From positions 1 to 64,000 of the forward strand of contig JACPHA010000019.1 of NCBI GenBank assembly GCA_016188825.1: a stretch of DNA of 64,000 nucleotides, in the 5' to 3' direction. Both the position numbers and the translations under genes were made by a program. The stretch is from Candidatus Pacearchaeota archaeon (GTDB lineage Archaea; Nanobdellota; Nanobdellia; Pacearchaeales; GW2011-AR1). Numbering within the stretch: the first letter of the stretch is position 1; each line of letters opens with the position of its first letter. Below are positions 41,203 to 50,436 of this stretch, one piece after another. The notes under the pieces were generated by a model. That model did not search any database. It was not told the DNA's origin and saw nothing but the letters and a program-made list of their open reading frames with translations.

Positions 41203-41303
41203 AAAGAATGAGTAAGATACTGCGAACTACCTATCTCTGATACTTCTTCTCTAAATGATATTATTTTTGGTTTGGGAAAGTCTATTTTCATTAGTATTTG
41301 CAT
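41187..41303 (-). pseudogene. Truncated small gene next to hairpin cluster
   Basis: A 38-codon reverse-strand frame, MQILMKIDFPKPKIISFREE and VSEIGSSQYLTHS, whose last codons and stop lie inside the fourth hairpin. It starts six bases after the stop of the zinc-ribbon remnant, like a coupled pair. The gene probably continued before the hairpins arrived. Family not recognised; a toxin is only a guess. Confidence 0.35.
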
Positions 41304-41308
41304 GTTAA

Positions 41309-41413
41309 TTAACCTTCTTTATTTAATGGTTTATCCCAATAAAGACTTTTGCATTTTGGGCAGACAACAGGTGGTTCTTCACTTCTTGTTATCCTCTTTT
41401 TTGGTTTCTTCCA
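41309..41413 (-). pseudogene. Zinc-ribbon C-terminal remnant (antitoxin-like)
   Basis: Reverse-strand codons ending at 41309 read KKPKKRITRSEEPPVVC and PKCKSLYWDKPLNKEG. The VVCPKCKS.YW pattern is common at the C-terminus of short archaeal zinc-ribbon antitoxins. No ATG is in frame and the N-terminal CxxC is missing, so I treat it as a remnant. The rest of the gap at 41133-41542 shows nothing else clear. Confidence 0.4.
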
Positions 41414-41542
41414 TAGCAAAGGAACAAATCTCAAACTTAAAAATCTTATGACAACACCTGATAATGCAACAATGCACTTCGTTAGATTAAAAAGAAAAGC
41501 AAGATATAAAAAGATAGTTGGTTTTTATTTTCTGGAAAAAAA

Positions 41543-42685
41543 ATGGAAAAAAGAGGGCAGTTTTTTTTGATTGCGGCATTGGTGATAGTTGGAATAGTTG
41601 TTGGGCTTAGTGTCGTTTATAATTATGCAAAGTTTCCCGAGGAAGATTCTACTGTTTATGACCTCTCTAAGGAAATAAAATTTGAAGGAGCGCAGGTCAT
41701 GACAAGCGGAGTTTTGGAAAATGTGCCTCCGGAACAAATATTAGATAGGTTAAAGGTGATAATGGGATACTATGTAAATGCGAGCACAAATACAGATTTT
41801 CTCGTTATCTATGGGAATGAAACTGACTTGACAATCATATTTTATAATAATACTGACCAGGGTTTGATTTGTGTTGATTTGGGCGGCGGTTCGTGCGAGG
41901 GCAATGACCATATAGCGGCAACGCAAGAACAACACAAATCCCGTGGAGAAACAAGTAATATTATAACTCTTACACTTCCTGACGGAGCGGTTTATACTTT
42001 TGAGTTGAAAGAAGGCCAGGTGTTTTATGCCATTCTTCAAAAGGAAAGTTTTGACGACGTTTTTGTATCCGGAACAGAGCCTTCTGAAGGTACTCCCGCC
42101 GGAGGAACTATAGGCGGAGAAGGGAATCTGTGTCCTAATGGGCACATAAGAAATGATGATGGAACGTGCGGTGTTGAGATAAATAATGTCATAGAAGATG
42201 GAGATATTGTGTCTGCTTTAACTAGTGCTAGTGGGTATGTAAGAAATAATACAAATCAAGAAATTAAGGTTGGAAATATAGTAGGAAAAACCTACAAAGG
42301 TTATATTGAATGGAACTTGAGTGATATCCCGGAAAATGTTAGCATAGAAAATATCAAAATAAGAATTTATGCTAATGGTGTGGTTGAAGGAAGCAAAATT
42401 AAAATTTATAGTTTAAAAAATGCGAGACCTTTGACCAGCCCCAATAATCAACTATTCAATGAAATGAAAGAATCTAATAAATATGGAAGTTATAGTATTA
42501 ATTCCGGTAAGAATGAAGTAGATATAACAAAAAAAGAGAGTACAGAAGATATTAATAATCTCCTCAGCTTAAATGAAAAATGGTTTGCAATTGGATTGGG
42601 TGTAGATGAGGAAAGTAATATCATTAATATAAACTCTGAAGAAAGTAACAATCCGCCAGTTTTAATATTCACTTATACATTTTAA
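41543..42685 (+). CDS. Pilin-like protein with C-terminal beta-sandwich
   Basis: A 380-residue protein with a pilin-like N-terminus (MEKRGQFFLIAALVIVGIVV, helix about 5-25) and an external domain. Residues about 195-210 hold a Cys pair (CPNGH...GTCG). From about 225 a DNRLRE-like sandwich follows: VRNNTNQEIKVG, YIEWNLSDIPENVSIENIKI, RIYANG and WFAIGLGVDE. It is one base from the next pilin gene, so the two form an operon. Confidence 0.75.
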   Translation: MEKRGQFFLIAALVIVGIVVGLSVVYNYAKFPEEDSTVYDLSKEIKFEGAQVMTSGVLENVPPEQILDRLKVIMGYYVNASTNTDFLVIYGNETDLTIIFYNNTDQGLICVDLGGGSCEGNDHIAATQEQHKSRGETSNIITLTLPDGAVYTFELKEGQVFYAILQKESFDDVFVSGTEPSEGTPAGGTIGGEGNLCPNGHIRNDDGTCGVEINNVIEDGDIVSALTSASGYVRNNTNQEIKVGNIVGKTYKGYIEWNLSDIPENVSIENIKIRIYANGVVEGSKIKIYSLKNARPLTSPNNQLFNEMKESNKYGSYSINSGKNEVDITKKESTEDINNLLSLNEKWFAIGLGVDEESNIININSEESNNPPVLIFTYTF

Positions 42686-42686
42686 A

Positions 42687-43166
42687 ATGCAAATAAAAAT
42701 GAAAAATAAAAAAGGAGTAAGTTTAATTGTTTCTTATGTTTTGTTAGTCATTATTACAGTTTCATTGGGAGCGATTGTTTATAGTTATTTGAAAACGCAA
42801 TTGCCTGGGGAGAAGGCTGAATGTCCTAGCGATATAAATCTGATTATTGAAGAGGCGAGTTGTTCTGGAAATAAACTGAATGTTACTTTTTCTAATAGGG
42901 GGTTGTTTAATGTTTCAGGGGTTTTTGTCAGACTTGATAGTGCAAACAGAACAGCAAGAAGGCAAGTTAACAACGGCAGTGAAATTTTTATAAATCCTCT
43001 TCGGCCTGGCGGAGTTATTGAGTTTAGCTACAACATTCCTTCAAGTATTTTGTCTGGTGGCTCAGCAAATTATGTTTTAGAAATTCAGGCGGCTTCTTTA
43101 GTAAAAAGAACTTTGGTTCCATGTAAAGGAACAGTGATAACACAACCATTAGAGTGCAACGTTTAG
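42687..43166 (+). CDS. Type IV pilin-like protein, ending at an in-frame TAG
   Basis: A 159-residue protein with a classic archaeal class III signal: KKGVSLIVSYVLLVIITVSL (about 8-27), where cleavage before the hydrophobic helix would release a pilin. The external domain has two Cys pairs (ECPSD, ASCSG, VPCKG, LECNV). The stop TAG at 43164-43166 is followed in the same frame by 160 open codons (43167-43646) that look like a continuation. An alternative inner start is the ATG four codons on (MKNKKG). Confidence 0.75.
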   Translation: MQIKMKNKKGVSLIVSYVLLVIITVSLGAIVYSYLKTQLPGEKAECPSDINLIIEEASCSGNKLNVTFSNRGLFNVSGVFVRLDSANRTARRQVNNGSEIFINPLRPGGVIEFSYNIPSSILSGGSANYVLEIQAASLVKRTLVPCKGTVITQPLECNV

Positions 43167-43646
43167 CCGCCTCCCACGTCGCCCGCTTTCTCGATAATAG
43201 AATCTAATAGTAATGTGTTTGTCTCGGGCATGAAAAATCATCCTTTGATTTTTAAAACCAGTGGAAATAGTTATAATATTATTAGTTATATAGATGCCAA
43301 ACGTGTTAATGTTAGTGGTAATGCGAGCGCAGAACAGACTGACAACATTTTCTTTGTTAGACATTATGGTAAAGTAATTGGAGATTATATCTATTTCGAC
43401 GAAGCTAGTGAGATATTGGGATACAACTACACAAATGTTCCGATAAATGGTTCTGTTTATTTTGGTTCTAATCCCGACGAGACAAAGGACATTTTTGAAT
43501 TTACTACATCTAGAAATAGATATTCGATTGTTGGGTTTAGTGGGGGTACTACAAAGTTCGTTAATCTGAAAAATAATGCAACTGGTGAGGCTCCCTTTGA
43601 TGAATTCACGATTGAAAGAAATGGGACACTGAAAAGCGTAACATAG
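43167..43646 (+). pseudogene. Downstream half of the pilin-like gene after TAG
   Basis: Same frame as 42687-43166, separated only by one TAG. It begins PPPTSPAFSIIES, a Pro-rich linker like those inside pilins, then a 140-residue beta-rich domain (HPLIFKTSGNSYNIISYIDA, KVIGDYIYFDEAS, NGSVYFGS) that ends at 43646. A GTG at 43215 could restart translation. Either a nonsense mutation made a pseudogene, or TAG is read through, or the base call is wrong. The 30 bases after TAG are unusually GC-rich. Confidence 0.6.
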
Positions 43647-43864
43647 AATCTGTAATTGTAAAACAGGATTCTGTTAAGCTAACGGGTGATAAAATAGAAA
43701 TTTATCGTTAATAATCATATAATTATCTCAACAAGTCCAAAATATTAATTTATTATGAGACTTTATCTTTACAAATTTAAGTCATTTGAAATGTTGATAG
43801 CCTTTTCAGTTAAACAAAATCCAAAACAGCAATATATAAATAACTCCTCTTGGTTTGAAAAAAT

Positions 43865-45016
43865 ATGAAATTTGCGCACATGGGTGATTGCCATTTGGGG
43901 GGATGGAGAGTTCCGGAATTGAGAGAACTTAATTTTAAACACTTTAAAGAGGCGGTTAATAGATGCATAAAAGAGAAGGTTGATTTTATTTTAATTTCTG
44001 GGGACTTGTTTGATTCTGCTTATCCACCGATAGAAATTTTAAAAAAGACATTTGAAGAATTTAGGAAAATAAAAGAGGCGAACATTCCGGTTTTTTTGAT
44101 AGCTGGGAGTCATGATTATTCTGTTTCTGGAAAAACATTTTTGGATGTGCTAGAGAAAGCGGGCTTTTGCAAGAATGTTGGAATTTACGAAGAAAAAGAA
44201 GGCAAAATAATTTTAGAGCCTGTGATTTATAAAAATGTCATTATTTATGGGTATCCTGGCAAAAAATCGGGGCTTGAAGTAGAAGAAATTGAAAAAATTA
44301 AAATTCAACAATCGCCGTTGTTTAAGATTTTGATGCTGCACACAGCAATTAGAGATGCTGTTCAGAATCCCGCAATAAACGCCGTTGATGAAAAATATCT
44401 GCCTAAGGTAGATTATCTTGCCCTTTCGCATTTGCATATTAATTATAACAGAGAGGGGAGAGTTTATTCTGGTCCGATATTCCCAAATAATATATCAGAA
44501 TTGGATGAATTAAAAGAAGGTTCTTTTTATATTTTCGATAATGGAAAAATAAGAAGAGAGAGAATTTCTTTAAAGGAAGTGATTTCAATTCATTTGGAAA
44601 CAAATAACTCATTGACTGCGACCGAGAATATTCTTGAAATGTTAAGTAAAGAAAATGTTAAAGATAAAATTGTGATAATTAAAGTTTCTGGAGTTATGGA
44701 AAAAGGCAAAGTTTCTGATATTGATTTTTACAAAATTGAAAATTATTTGAAAGAGCTTGGAGCTTTTGCTTTTTTAAAAAGCACTTCGAAACTTCATGTT
44801 GTTGAACCTGAAATTAAGATTGATATCGTTGATTCTGAAAATTTTGAAAATGAAATAATAAAGAAATTTGAGCAGAATGGCAAGAGCAGATTTAGTTGTT
44901 TGGTTCCGGATCTTATGGGGGTTTTAAAAATTGAAAAACTCGAAGATGAAACTTTGTCAAGTTTTGAAGATAGACTGATGTCTGAGATAAACATTATGTT
45001 TAAAAATGAGATTTAA
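43865..45016 (+). CDS. mre11: DNA double-strand break repair nuclease Mre11
   Basis: Mre11 processes DNA ends together with Rad50. The 383-residue protein has the phosphodiesterase motifs MGDCHLGGWR (about 6-15), LISGDLFDSAYPP (about 43-55), LIAGSHDYS (about 79-87), LMLHTAI and LSHLHINY. Motif III is GSHD here rather than the common GNHD, as in some other archaeal proteins. A TATA box AATATATAAATAA (43831-43843) is about 25 bases before the ATG, so the transcript is almost leaderless. It overlaps rad50 by 11 bases. Confidence 0.93.
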   Translation: MKFAHMGDCHLGGWRVPELRELNFKHFKEAVNRCIKEKVDFILISGDLFDSAYPPIEILKKTFEEFRKIKEANIPVFLIAGSHDYSVSGKTFLDVLEKAGFCKNVGIYEEKEGKIILEPVIYKNVIIYGYPGKKSGLEVEEIEKIKIQQSPLFKILMLHTAIRDAVQNPAINAVDEKYLPKVDYLALSHLHINYNREGRVYSGPIFPNNISELDELKEGSFYIFDNGKIRRERISLKEVISIHLETNNSLTATENILEMLSKENVKDKIVIIKVSGVMEKGKVSDIDFYKIENYLKELGAFAFLKSTSKLHVVEPEIKIDIVDSENFENEIIKKFEQNGKSRFSCLVPDLMGVLKIEKLEDETLSSFEDRLMSEINIMFKNEI

Positions 45017-47063
45017 AAAAATAAAAATAAGAAATATAAGGTCGTATAAACAACAAGAAATAGAATTTCCCAGAGGGTCCCTGCTGCTTTCTGGTGATGT
45101 TGGGGTTGGAAAAACTTCTATATTGCTTGCGATTGAATATGCTTTTTTTGGCCTGCAACCTGGTCAAAAAGGAAATTCCTTATTGCGGAATAATAAAGAT
45201 GTTGGTGAGGTCTCTCTTGAAATGGAAATCGGCGGCAAAAGAGTAATTATAGACAGAAAATTAAAAAGGACAAATAAGGGAGTGAGCAATGAATACGCTG
45301 CCTTGACAGTCGACAATGAAAGGTTTGAATCTTCTGTAACCGAAATAAAATCAAAAATTGTGGACCTGCTTGGATATCCGCGGGAGTTTGTTAAAAAAAA
45401 TAATTTATTATATGGGTACACTGTTTACAGCCCGCAAGAAAAAATGAAAGAAATTATTTTAGAAGATTCTGAAACAAGGTTGAATATCTTAAGGCACATT
45501 TTTGGAGTTGACAAGTATAAAAGGATAAAAGGAAATTTGGATATATTTATGAATAATCTGAGAAGTGACAATAAAATATTACAGGGTGAAATAAAAACAC
45601 TTGAGCAAGATAAAGAATATTTAAAACGAAAAAAAACAAGTTTGACTGAAATAGAAAAAAGAACAAAAGAAATTGAATTAAATCTTATAGAAAAAATCGA
45701 GGCAAAGGAAAAGAAAGAAAATGAGCTTGCGCAGTTTAAGGATAAAAACATGGAAAGAACTGCTCTTGAAAAGGAAATGGAAAAAAATAAAGTTATGATA
45801 TTAAACAAAAGAGAACTTCTTTCTTCTCTGATTAGCGAATCTGCAGAGATAAGAAGGGCTATCAGCGAGGTGAAAGATGGTTTTAGCGAAAGTAATTATA
45901 ATTCCATTATAAATGAAGCGAACAATAAAAAAAATGAGCTTGAACTGCTAAACTCTCTTTTTTTTGAAGCGACAAGCAGGATTAATTATTTGGCAGAAGA
46001 AGAAGGGAATTTTTTGAAAAAAAAGGAAAGAATATTTAAGATTGATATCTGCCCGACCTGCCTGCAGGATGTTCCAGAGGCACATAAGCATAATATTCTG
46101 AATGAAACAGAGAATAAAATCCAAGAAATAAAAAATACTTTGGAAAAATTTAAAATTCAAAAAGAGAAAATTCTCGGGGGCATTAAAAATATCAGGCTTG
46201 CTATTGATAATCTTGAGGAGGAAAAAATTAAACTTGAGATATTGAAGACAAGATTGGAATATGCTGAAAAATCTCGAGATAAACTGAAAGAATTAGAAAA
46301 AAATAGAGAAAATATAGAAAAAGATATTGTTCTGCTTGCTGCTCATTCTGTGGGGATAAAAGAAAAATTGCTTGAATTCAGTCAATTTGACAGTTTATAT
46401 AAGAAAAAAGAAATTGAATTGAAACAGGCGGTTCAGGAAGAAAAAAGAGAGGAGATTGCTTTGGCGGAGCTAAAAAAAGAATTGGAGCTGATAAAAAAAG
46501 AAATAATTTTTCTTGAAGATGGGATAAAAAATAAAGAGGAAAGGAAGAAAAAACTTGAAGAAAGAAGGGAGCTGATTGATTGGCTTTCCTCAGAATTTTT
46601 GAGCATTGTCGATATAATTGAAAGAAATGTTCTGCTGAAGTTAAGAGCCGAGTTTTCTAATTTATTCAGAAAATGGTTTCAGATGCTGGTTCCGGAAAAT
46701 TCTTTGGAATCTCAAATTGATGATAATTTTACACCTATTATAATGCAGGGAGAAGCTGAGATAGATTATGAGTTTTTGTCTGGCGGAGAAAGAACTGCTG
46801 TTGCATTGGCTTATCGTTTAGCTTTGAATCAACTGATTAATTCTTTATTGAGTAAGATAGAAACAAAGGGAGTTATTATATTGGATGAGCCGACCGATGG
46901 TTTTTCAGAGATACAGATAAACAAAATGCGGGAGATTTTTGCTGAAATCAAAGCAGAGCAGTTGATAATTGTAAGCCATGAGCAGAAAATTGAGGGTTTT
47001 GTCGATAATGTTTTGAAAGTTGCGAAAGAAAACGGGCAGAGTTTTATTGAAAACGTTAGTTAA
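45006..47063 (+). CDS. rad50: DNA double-strand break repair ATPase Rad50
   Basis: An SMC-like ATPase that bridges DNA ends with Mre11. Walker A GDVGVGKTS is at 30-38, the zinc hook CPTC at 349-352 with coiled coil on both sides (about 170-340 and 360-560), and at the C-terminus the signature LSGGERTAVALAYRL and Walker B GVIILDEPTDGF. At 685 residues it is shorter than typical archaeal Rad50 (about 880), because the coiled coil is shortened. The overlap with mre11 shows a shared operon. Confidence 0.94.
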   Translation: MRFKKIKIRNIRSYKQQEIEFPRGSLLLSGDVGVGKTSILLAIEYAFFGLQPGQKGNSLLRNNKDVGEVSLEMEIGGKRVIIDRKLKRTNKGVSNEYAALTVDNERFESSVTEIKSKIVDLLGYPREFVKKNNLLYGYTVYSPQEKMKEIILEDSETRLNILRHIFGVDKYKRIKGNLDIFMNNLRSDNKILQGEIKTLEQDKEYLKRKKTSLTEIEKRTKEIELNLIEKIEAKEKKENELAQFKDKNMERTALEKEMEKNKVMILNKRELLSSLISESAEIRRAISEVKDGFSESNYNSIINEANNKKNELELLNSLFFEATSRINYLAEEEGNFLKKKERIFKIDICPTCLQDVPEAHKHNILNETENKIQEIKNTLEKFKIQKEKILGGIKNIRLAIDNLEEEKIKLEILKTRLEYAEKSRDKLKELEKNRENIEKDIVLLAAHSVGIKEKLLEFSQFDSLYKKKEIELKQAVQEEKREEIALAELKKELELIKKEIIFLEDGIKNKEERKKKLEERRELIDWLSSEFLSIVDIIERNVLLKLRAEFSNLFRKWFQMLVPENSLESQIDDNFTPIIMQGEAEIDYEFLSGGERTAVALAYRLALNQLINSLLSKIETKGVIILDEPTDGFSEIQINKMREIFAEIKAEQLIIVSHEQKIEGFVDNVLKVAKENGQSFIENVS

Positions 47064-47440
47064 ATAGAACAATTCAACTTTCCTGTTTTATAATCTGTCA
47101 CTTCCTCAAATCTTCTTCCGTCGGTTTTAACCATGTGACCTGTCTTACTGTTAATAGTATATAAATGATTCTTGTCTCCTGCTAAAGTAAAAAACGGACA
47201 ATATCCTCTACTAATTAGATCGTTTTTTTCCTTGGTTGCATCGGGAGTAAAAAAAACTCCTCCTCTATTTGATATGATTTCTTCTCTGGCAACCAGCCCC
47301 TTTGCGTTGGCTGAAGATTCAGATAATAGCCTTACTCCCTCTATATATGGCCTAGAAGGTGAATGGTGCATGGTTCTTTTTGTCTGTTCTCTTTCCCCTA
47401 GATTAAATGCTACTTCTATTGCTTCTGAAATTTCTGACAT
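47060..47440 (-). CDS. Hypothetical protein
   Basis: A 126-residue predicted soluble protein convergent with rad50 (four-base overlap). It has a mixed N-terminal half (MSEISEAIEVAFNLGEREQT) and strand-rich middle with FFTLAGDKNHLYTINSKTGH, reminiscent of a small beta domain. I do not recognise a family. A reverse-strand TATA-like AAATATTTAAAAAC sits about 35-48 bases upstream. Confidence 0.65.
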   Translation of the reverse strand: MSEISEAIEVAFNLGEREQTKRTMHHSPSRPYIEGVRLLSESSANAKGLVAREEIISNRGGVFFTPDATKEKNDLISRGYCPFFTLAGDKNHLYTINSKTGHMVKTDGRRFEEVTDYKTGKLNCSI

Positions 47441-47834
47441 TCTGCTATTATCGGTGTTGGTTAAGTTTATTTTGTTTTTAAATATTTCTATTTTTTAACT
47501 TCATTAATTTTAATGGCTAATTGGGAAGTAAACAGAATAACACATCCAAAAATATGTTTAAAAAAATATCTGAAATTTGTTGAAGAACAATTCAGTAAAG
47601 GAATTGGCTAATTCTAATAATATGATTTTTATTGAAAGTTATTAGTTTGGATAATGAAATTTTACATGTTTTTTATATTTTAGAGATCATATTACAAATT
47701 TCTTTGCTAATTTTTGCTAAAAATGGAAGTTAAATTTACACTTCATAGTGCAGATTAATCTTCTCTATGCGGGAAAAAACCGCAAGGCTTAAATACCTCA
47801 AATGTATTGAAAAAATAAGGTGTGTTCTTACACT
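47441..47834. other. Intergenic region before psmB
   Basis: A 394-base gap. It has the promoter of the convergent hypothetical gene, a 32-codon frame at 47513-47611 (MANWEVNRITHPKICLKKYL...) with low support, AT-rich filler, and the psmB promoter GCAAGGCTTAAATACCTC at 47781-47798. The rest shows no feature. Confidence 0.5.
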
Positions 47835-48503
47835 ATGAACGAAGAAATTTCTAAAAACATATTAAAATCGGGTACGAGCATAGTGGGAATTGTTTGCAAA
47901 GACGGAGTTGTGATGGGCGCAGACAGGAGGTCAACTGCCGGCGGTGGAGGAACATCTATTGTGATGGCAAAAAATAAAACAAAAATAAGAAAGGTTAATG
48001 ATTATATTGTTGCCGCTTATACCGGCGGAGTATCTGATTTAGAACTTGCGCATAAAATTCTATCAGCAGAGCTGAGAATAAAAGAATTGAGAACAAAAAG
48101 CAGAGCAAGTGTTGAAGAGGCCGCAAATCTTTTGGCTATGTCAACTTACAGAAGCATAAGAATGCCTAGCATGGTGCCGAGCATTGTTGGAACATTGATA
48201 GCCGGAGTGGATGAGGACGGAAAAGCCTCAATTCACACGATTGAGCCTGCCGGAGCGGCATCAGAAGTTGAAGATTACGACGCTAACTTTTCTTCGGGGA
48301 TGCCTTACATCCTTGGTTTGCTTGAAAGACAATACAGAAAAGATATAACAGTAAAAGAAGCAATTGAATTGGCAAAGGAATGTATAAAAGCTGCGATTGA
48401 AAGAGACCCTGGCTCTGGAAATGGCATTGATGTTTTTGCGATAACTAAAGAAGGCGTAAAACATGCTGTTTCTGAGAAAATAATACCTCAATATACTAAA
48501 TAA
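47835..48503 (+). CDS. psmB: Proteasome beta subunit
   Basis: The catalytic subunit of the archaeal 20S proteasome. The start at 47835 gives a short propeptide, MNEEISKNILKSG, cut before Thr14 (GTSIVGIV), the active-site nucleophile. Asp30 in GADRRST and Lys46 match Asp17 and Lys33 of the mature enzyme. The rest has GTLIAGVDEDG and DPGSGNGIDVFAI, all typical. The TATA box GCTTAAATACC lies at about 47786-47796. The next gene, aCPSF1, is 35 bases downstream, as in some archaea. Confidence 0.95.
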   Translation: MNEEISKNILKSGTSIVGIVCKDGVVMGADRRSTAGGGGTSIVMAKNKTKIRKVNDYIVAAYTGGVSDLELAHKILSAELRIKELRTKSRASVEEAANLLAMSTYRSIRMPSMVPSIVGTLIAGVDEDGKASIHTIEPAGAASEVEDYDANFSSGMPYILGLLERQYRKDITVKEAIELAKECIKAAIERDPGSGNGIDVFAITKEGVKHAVSEKIIPQYTK

Positions 48504-48538
48504 AAATCATGCTGATTTAATTTTATCAATTTTAGAAA

Positions 48539-50431
48539 ATGGGAGACATCTTAAAGATAATTAAAGACGAACTGCCAAGTGCTATAACAGATGCTAATTT
48601 TGAAGGGGCAAATATAGTTCTTTATACCGACGACAAAGATTTTTTCAAAGGAGGAGAGGATAAAATAAAAGGGGTTGTAAATAAGATAAAGAAAAGAATT
48701 GAGCTTAGGGCTGATCAAAAAATTTTGGCTTCCGAAGAAGAAACTGAAAAAACAATAAGGGCTTTGGTTGGGGAGGAAGCAGAAATAACAAATATAATAT
48801 TTGACGTTCAGAGAAGCTTTGTTATAATTGAAGCTAAGAAGCCTGGACTTGTTATAGGAAAGCAGGGAGCGATTTTGAATGATATAAAGAAATCAACTTT
48901 TTGGCTGCCGACAGTGCAAAGAAGTCCTGCAATACCTTCTAAAATAACGGAAAAAATCAGATCTGTTTTGTATGCAAACAATAATTATAGAAAAAAATTT
49001 CTACATGAGGTCGGAAAGAAAATATACAAGGACTGGGATCCTGAAAAAAAAGACATGTGGGTGAGAATGACTTTTCTCGGAAGCGGAAGCCAGGTAGGAA
49101 GATCATGTTTATTATTGCACACTCCAAATTCTAAAATTTTGCTTGATTGCGGCATAAATCCTGCAATAGCAGAAGGACAGGAAAGATTTCCTTATTTAGA
49201 TATTTCTGAAATTGGAGACATTAATACAATTGATGCGCTTGTTTTGTCTCATGCGCACCTGGACCATTCTGCTTTAGTGCCTTACTTGTATAAAATGGGA
49301 TACGGGGGGCCAACATATTTAACAGCGCCCACGAGAGACATTGCTGCTTTGTTGCAGCTTGATTTGATTGGAATTGCATACAAAAAAGCAGAATTTCCGT
49401 TGTATAAAGCAGAAGCCATAAAAGAAATGGTAAGACATTCTGTATGTTTGGAATATAATGAAGTTACAGACATAACTCCGGATATCAGAATAACTTTTTA
49501 CAATGCAGGACATGTTCTTGGCTCTGCGCAAGTGCATATTAACATCGGAAATGGCTTGCATAACTTTGTTTATTCTGCAGACACGAAATATGCCAAGACA
49601 AGATTGTTGGATCCTGCTGTTAATCGCTTTCCAAGGGTTGAGTCGTTGCAATTAGAGTCTACTTATGGAGGCAAGCAAGATGTTTTGCCGCCGAGAAACG
49701 AAACAGAAGAAGCTTTTATAAAAATGGTTAAAGAAACAATTGAGAAAAAAGGAAAGATTTTGCTGCCGGAGCTTGGTTTGGGACATGCGCAGGAAACAGT
49801 GTTGAGAGTTGAAGAGGCTATACGAACAGGAGAATTGCCGAAAATTCCGGTTTATATCGACGGAATGATATGGGATATTAATGCAATTCATACAGCTTAT
49901 CCTGACTTTTTAAGCTCAAGAGTCAGAAGCCAAATATTTCAAGATAATAATCCTTTTATGTCTGATATTTTCAAGAGAATTAGAAGCCCTATTGAAAGAA
50001 AAGAAGTTATTGAAGGAGGGCCTTGCATAATAATTGCAACTTCTGGAATGCTGGTTGGAGGAGCATCCGTGGAATATTTTGTTAATTTGGCTGAAAACCC
50101 TAATAATTTAATTGCTTTTGGCTGTTATCAGGCTGTTGGCTCTTTAGGGAGGCACATAAAAGACGGTGCAAAAGAAGTTTCAATGGGTGGAGATTATGGG
50201 GGAGAAAAAATAAGAGTTAATATGAGAGTTGAAAGTTTATATGGGCTGTCAGCACATTCTGGAAGGAATGAACTATTGCAGTATATAAACAGGATGAATC
50301 CGAGGCCGAAAAAAATATTAATAAACCATGGTGAGCTTGTAAAGAGCATTGACTTGGCTTCTACAATTTACAGGTCTAACAAAATAGAAACAATAGTACC
50401 AAAGAATTTGGAGACGATTAGGCTGAAGTGA
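48539..50431 (+). CDS. fttA: Beta-CASP ribonuclease aCPSF1 (FttA)
   Basis: The archaeal CPSF73 homologue, an endo/5'-3' exoribonuclease that ends transcription by RNA polymerase. The 630 residues comprise two N-terminal KH domains (about 1-140, with GLVIGKQGAILNDI), a metallo-beta-lactamase domain with HAHLDHSALVPYLY (about 238-251) and FYNAGHVLGSAQVH, and the beta-CASP domain with SGMLVGGASVEYF. The C-terminal LSAHSGRNELLQYI and ILINHGE complete the metal site. Length and motifs are standard. Confidence 0.95.
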   Translation: MGDILKIIKDELPSAITDANFEGANIVLYTDDKDFFKGGEDKIKGVVNKIKKRIELRADQKILASEEETEKTIRALVGEEAEITNIIFDVQRSFVIIEAKKPGLVIGKQGAILNDIKKSTFWLPTVQRSPAIPSKITEKIRSVLYANNNYRKKFLHEVGKKIYKDWDPEKKDMWVRMTFLGSGSQVGRSCLLLHTPNSKILLDCGINPAIAEGQERFPYLDISEIGDINTIDALVLSHAHLDHSALVPYLYKMGYGGPTYLTAPTRDIAALLQLDLIGIAYKKAEFPLYKAEAIKEMVRHSVCLEYNEVTDITPDIRITFYNAGHVLGSAQVHINIGNGLHNFVYSADTKYAKTRLLDPAVNRFPRVESLQLESTYGGKQDVLPPRNETEEAFIKMVKETIEKKGKILLPELGLGHAQETVLRVEEAIRTGELPKIPVYIDGMIWDINAIHTAYPDFLSSRVRSQIFQDNNPFMSDIFKRIRSPIERKEVIEGGPCIIIATSGMLVGGASVEYFVNLAENPNNLIAFGCYQAVGSLGRHIKDGAKEVSMGGDYGGEKIRVNMRVESLYGLSAHSGRNELLQYINRMNPRPKKILINHGELVKSIDLASTIYRSNKIETIVPKNLETIRLK

Positions 50432-50436
50432 AATAA

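Noticed and set aside
43164-43166. TAG read as pyrrolysine
   Set aside because: No methylamine methyltransferase or pyl gene is visible, and the site is in a Pro-rich linker, where pyrrolysine would have no role. Nonsense mutation or readthrough is more likely.
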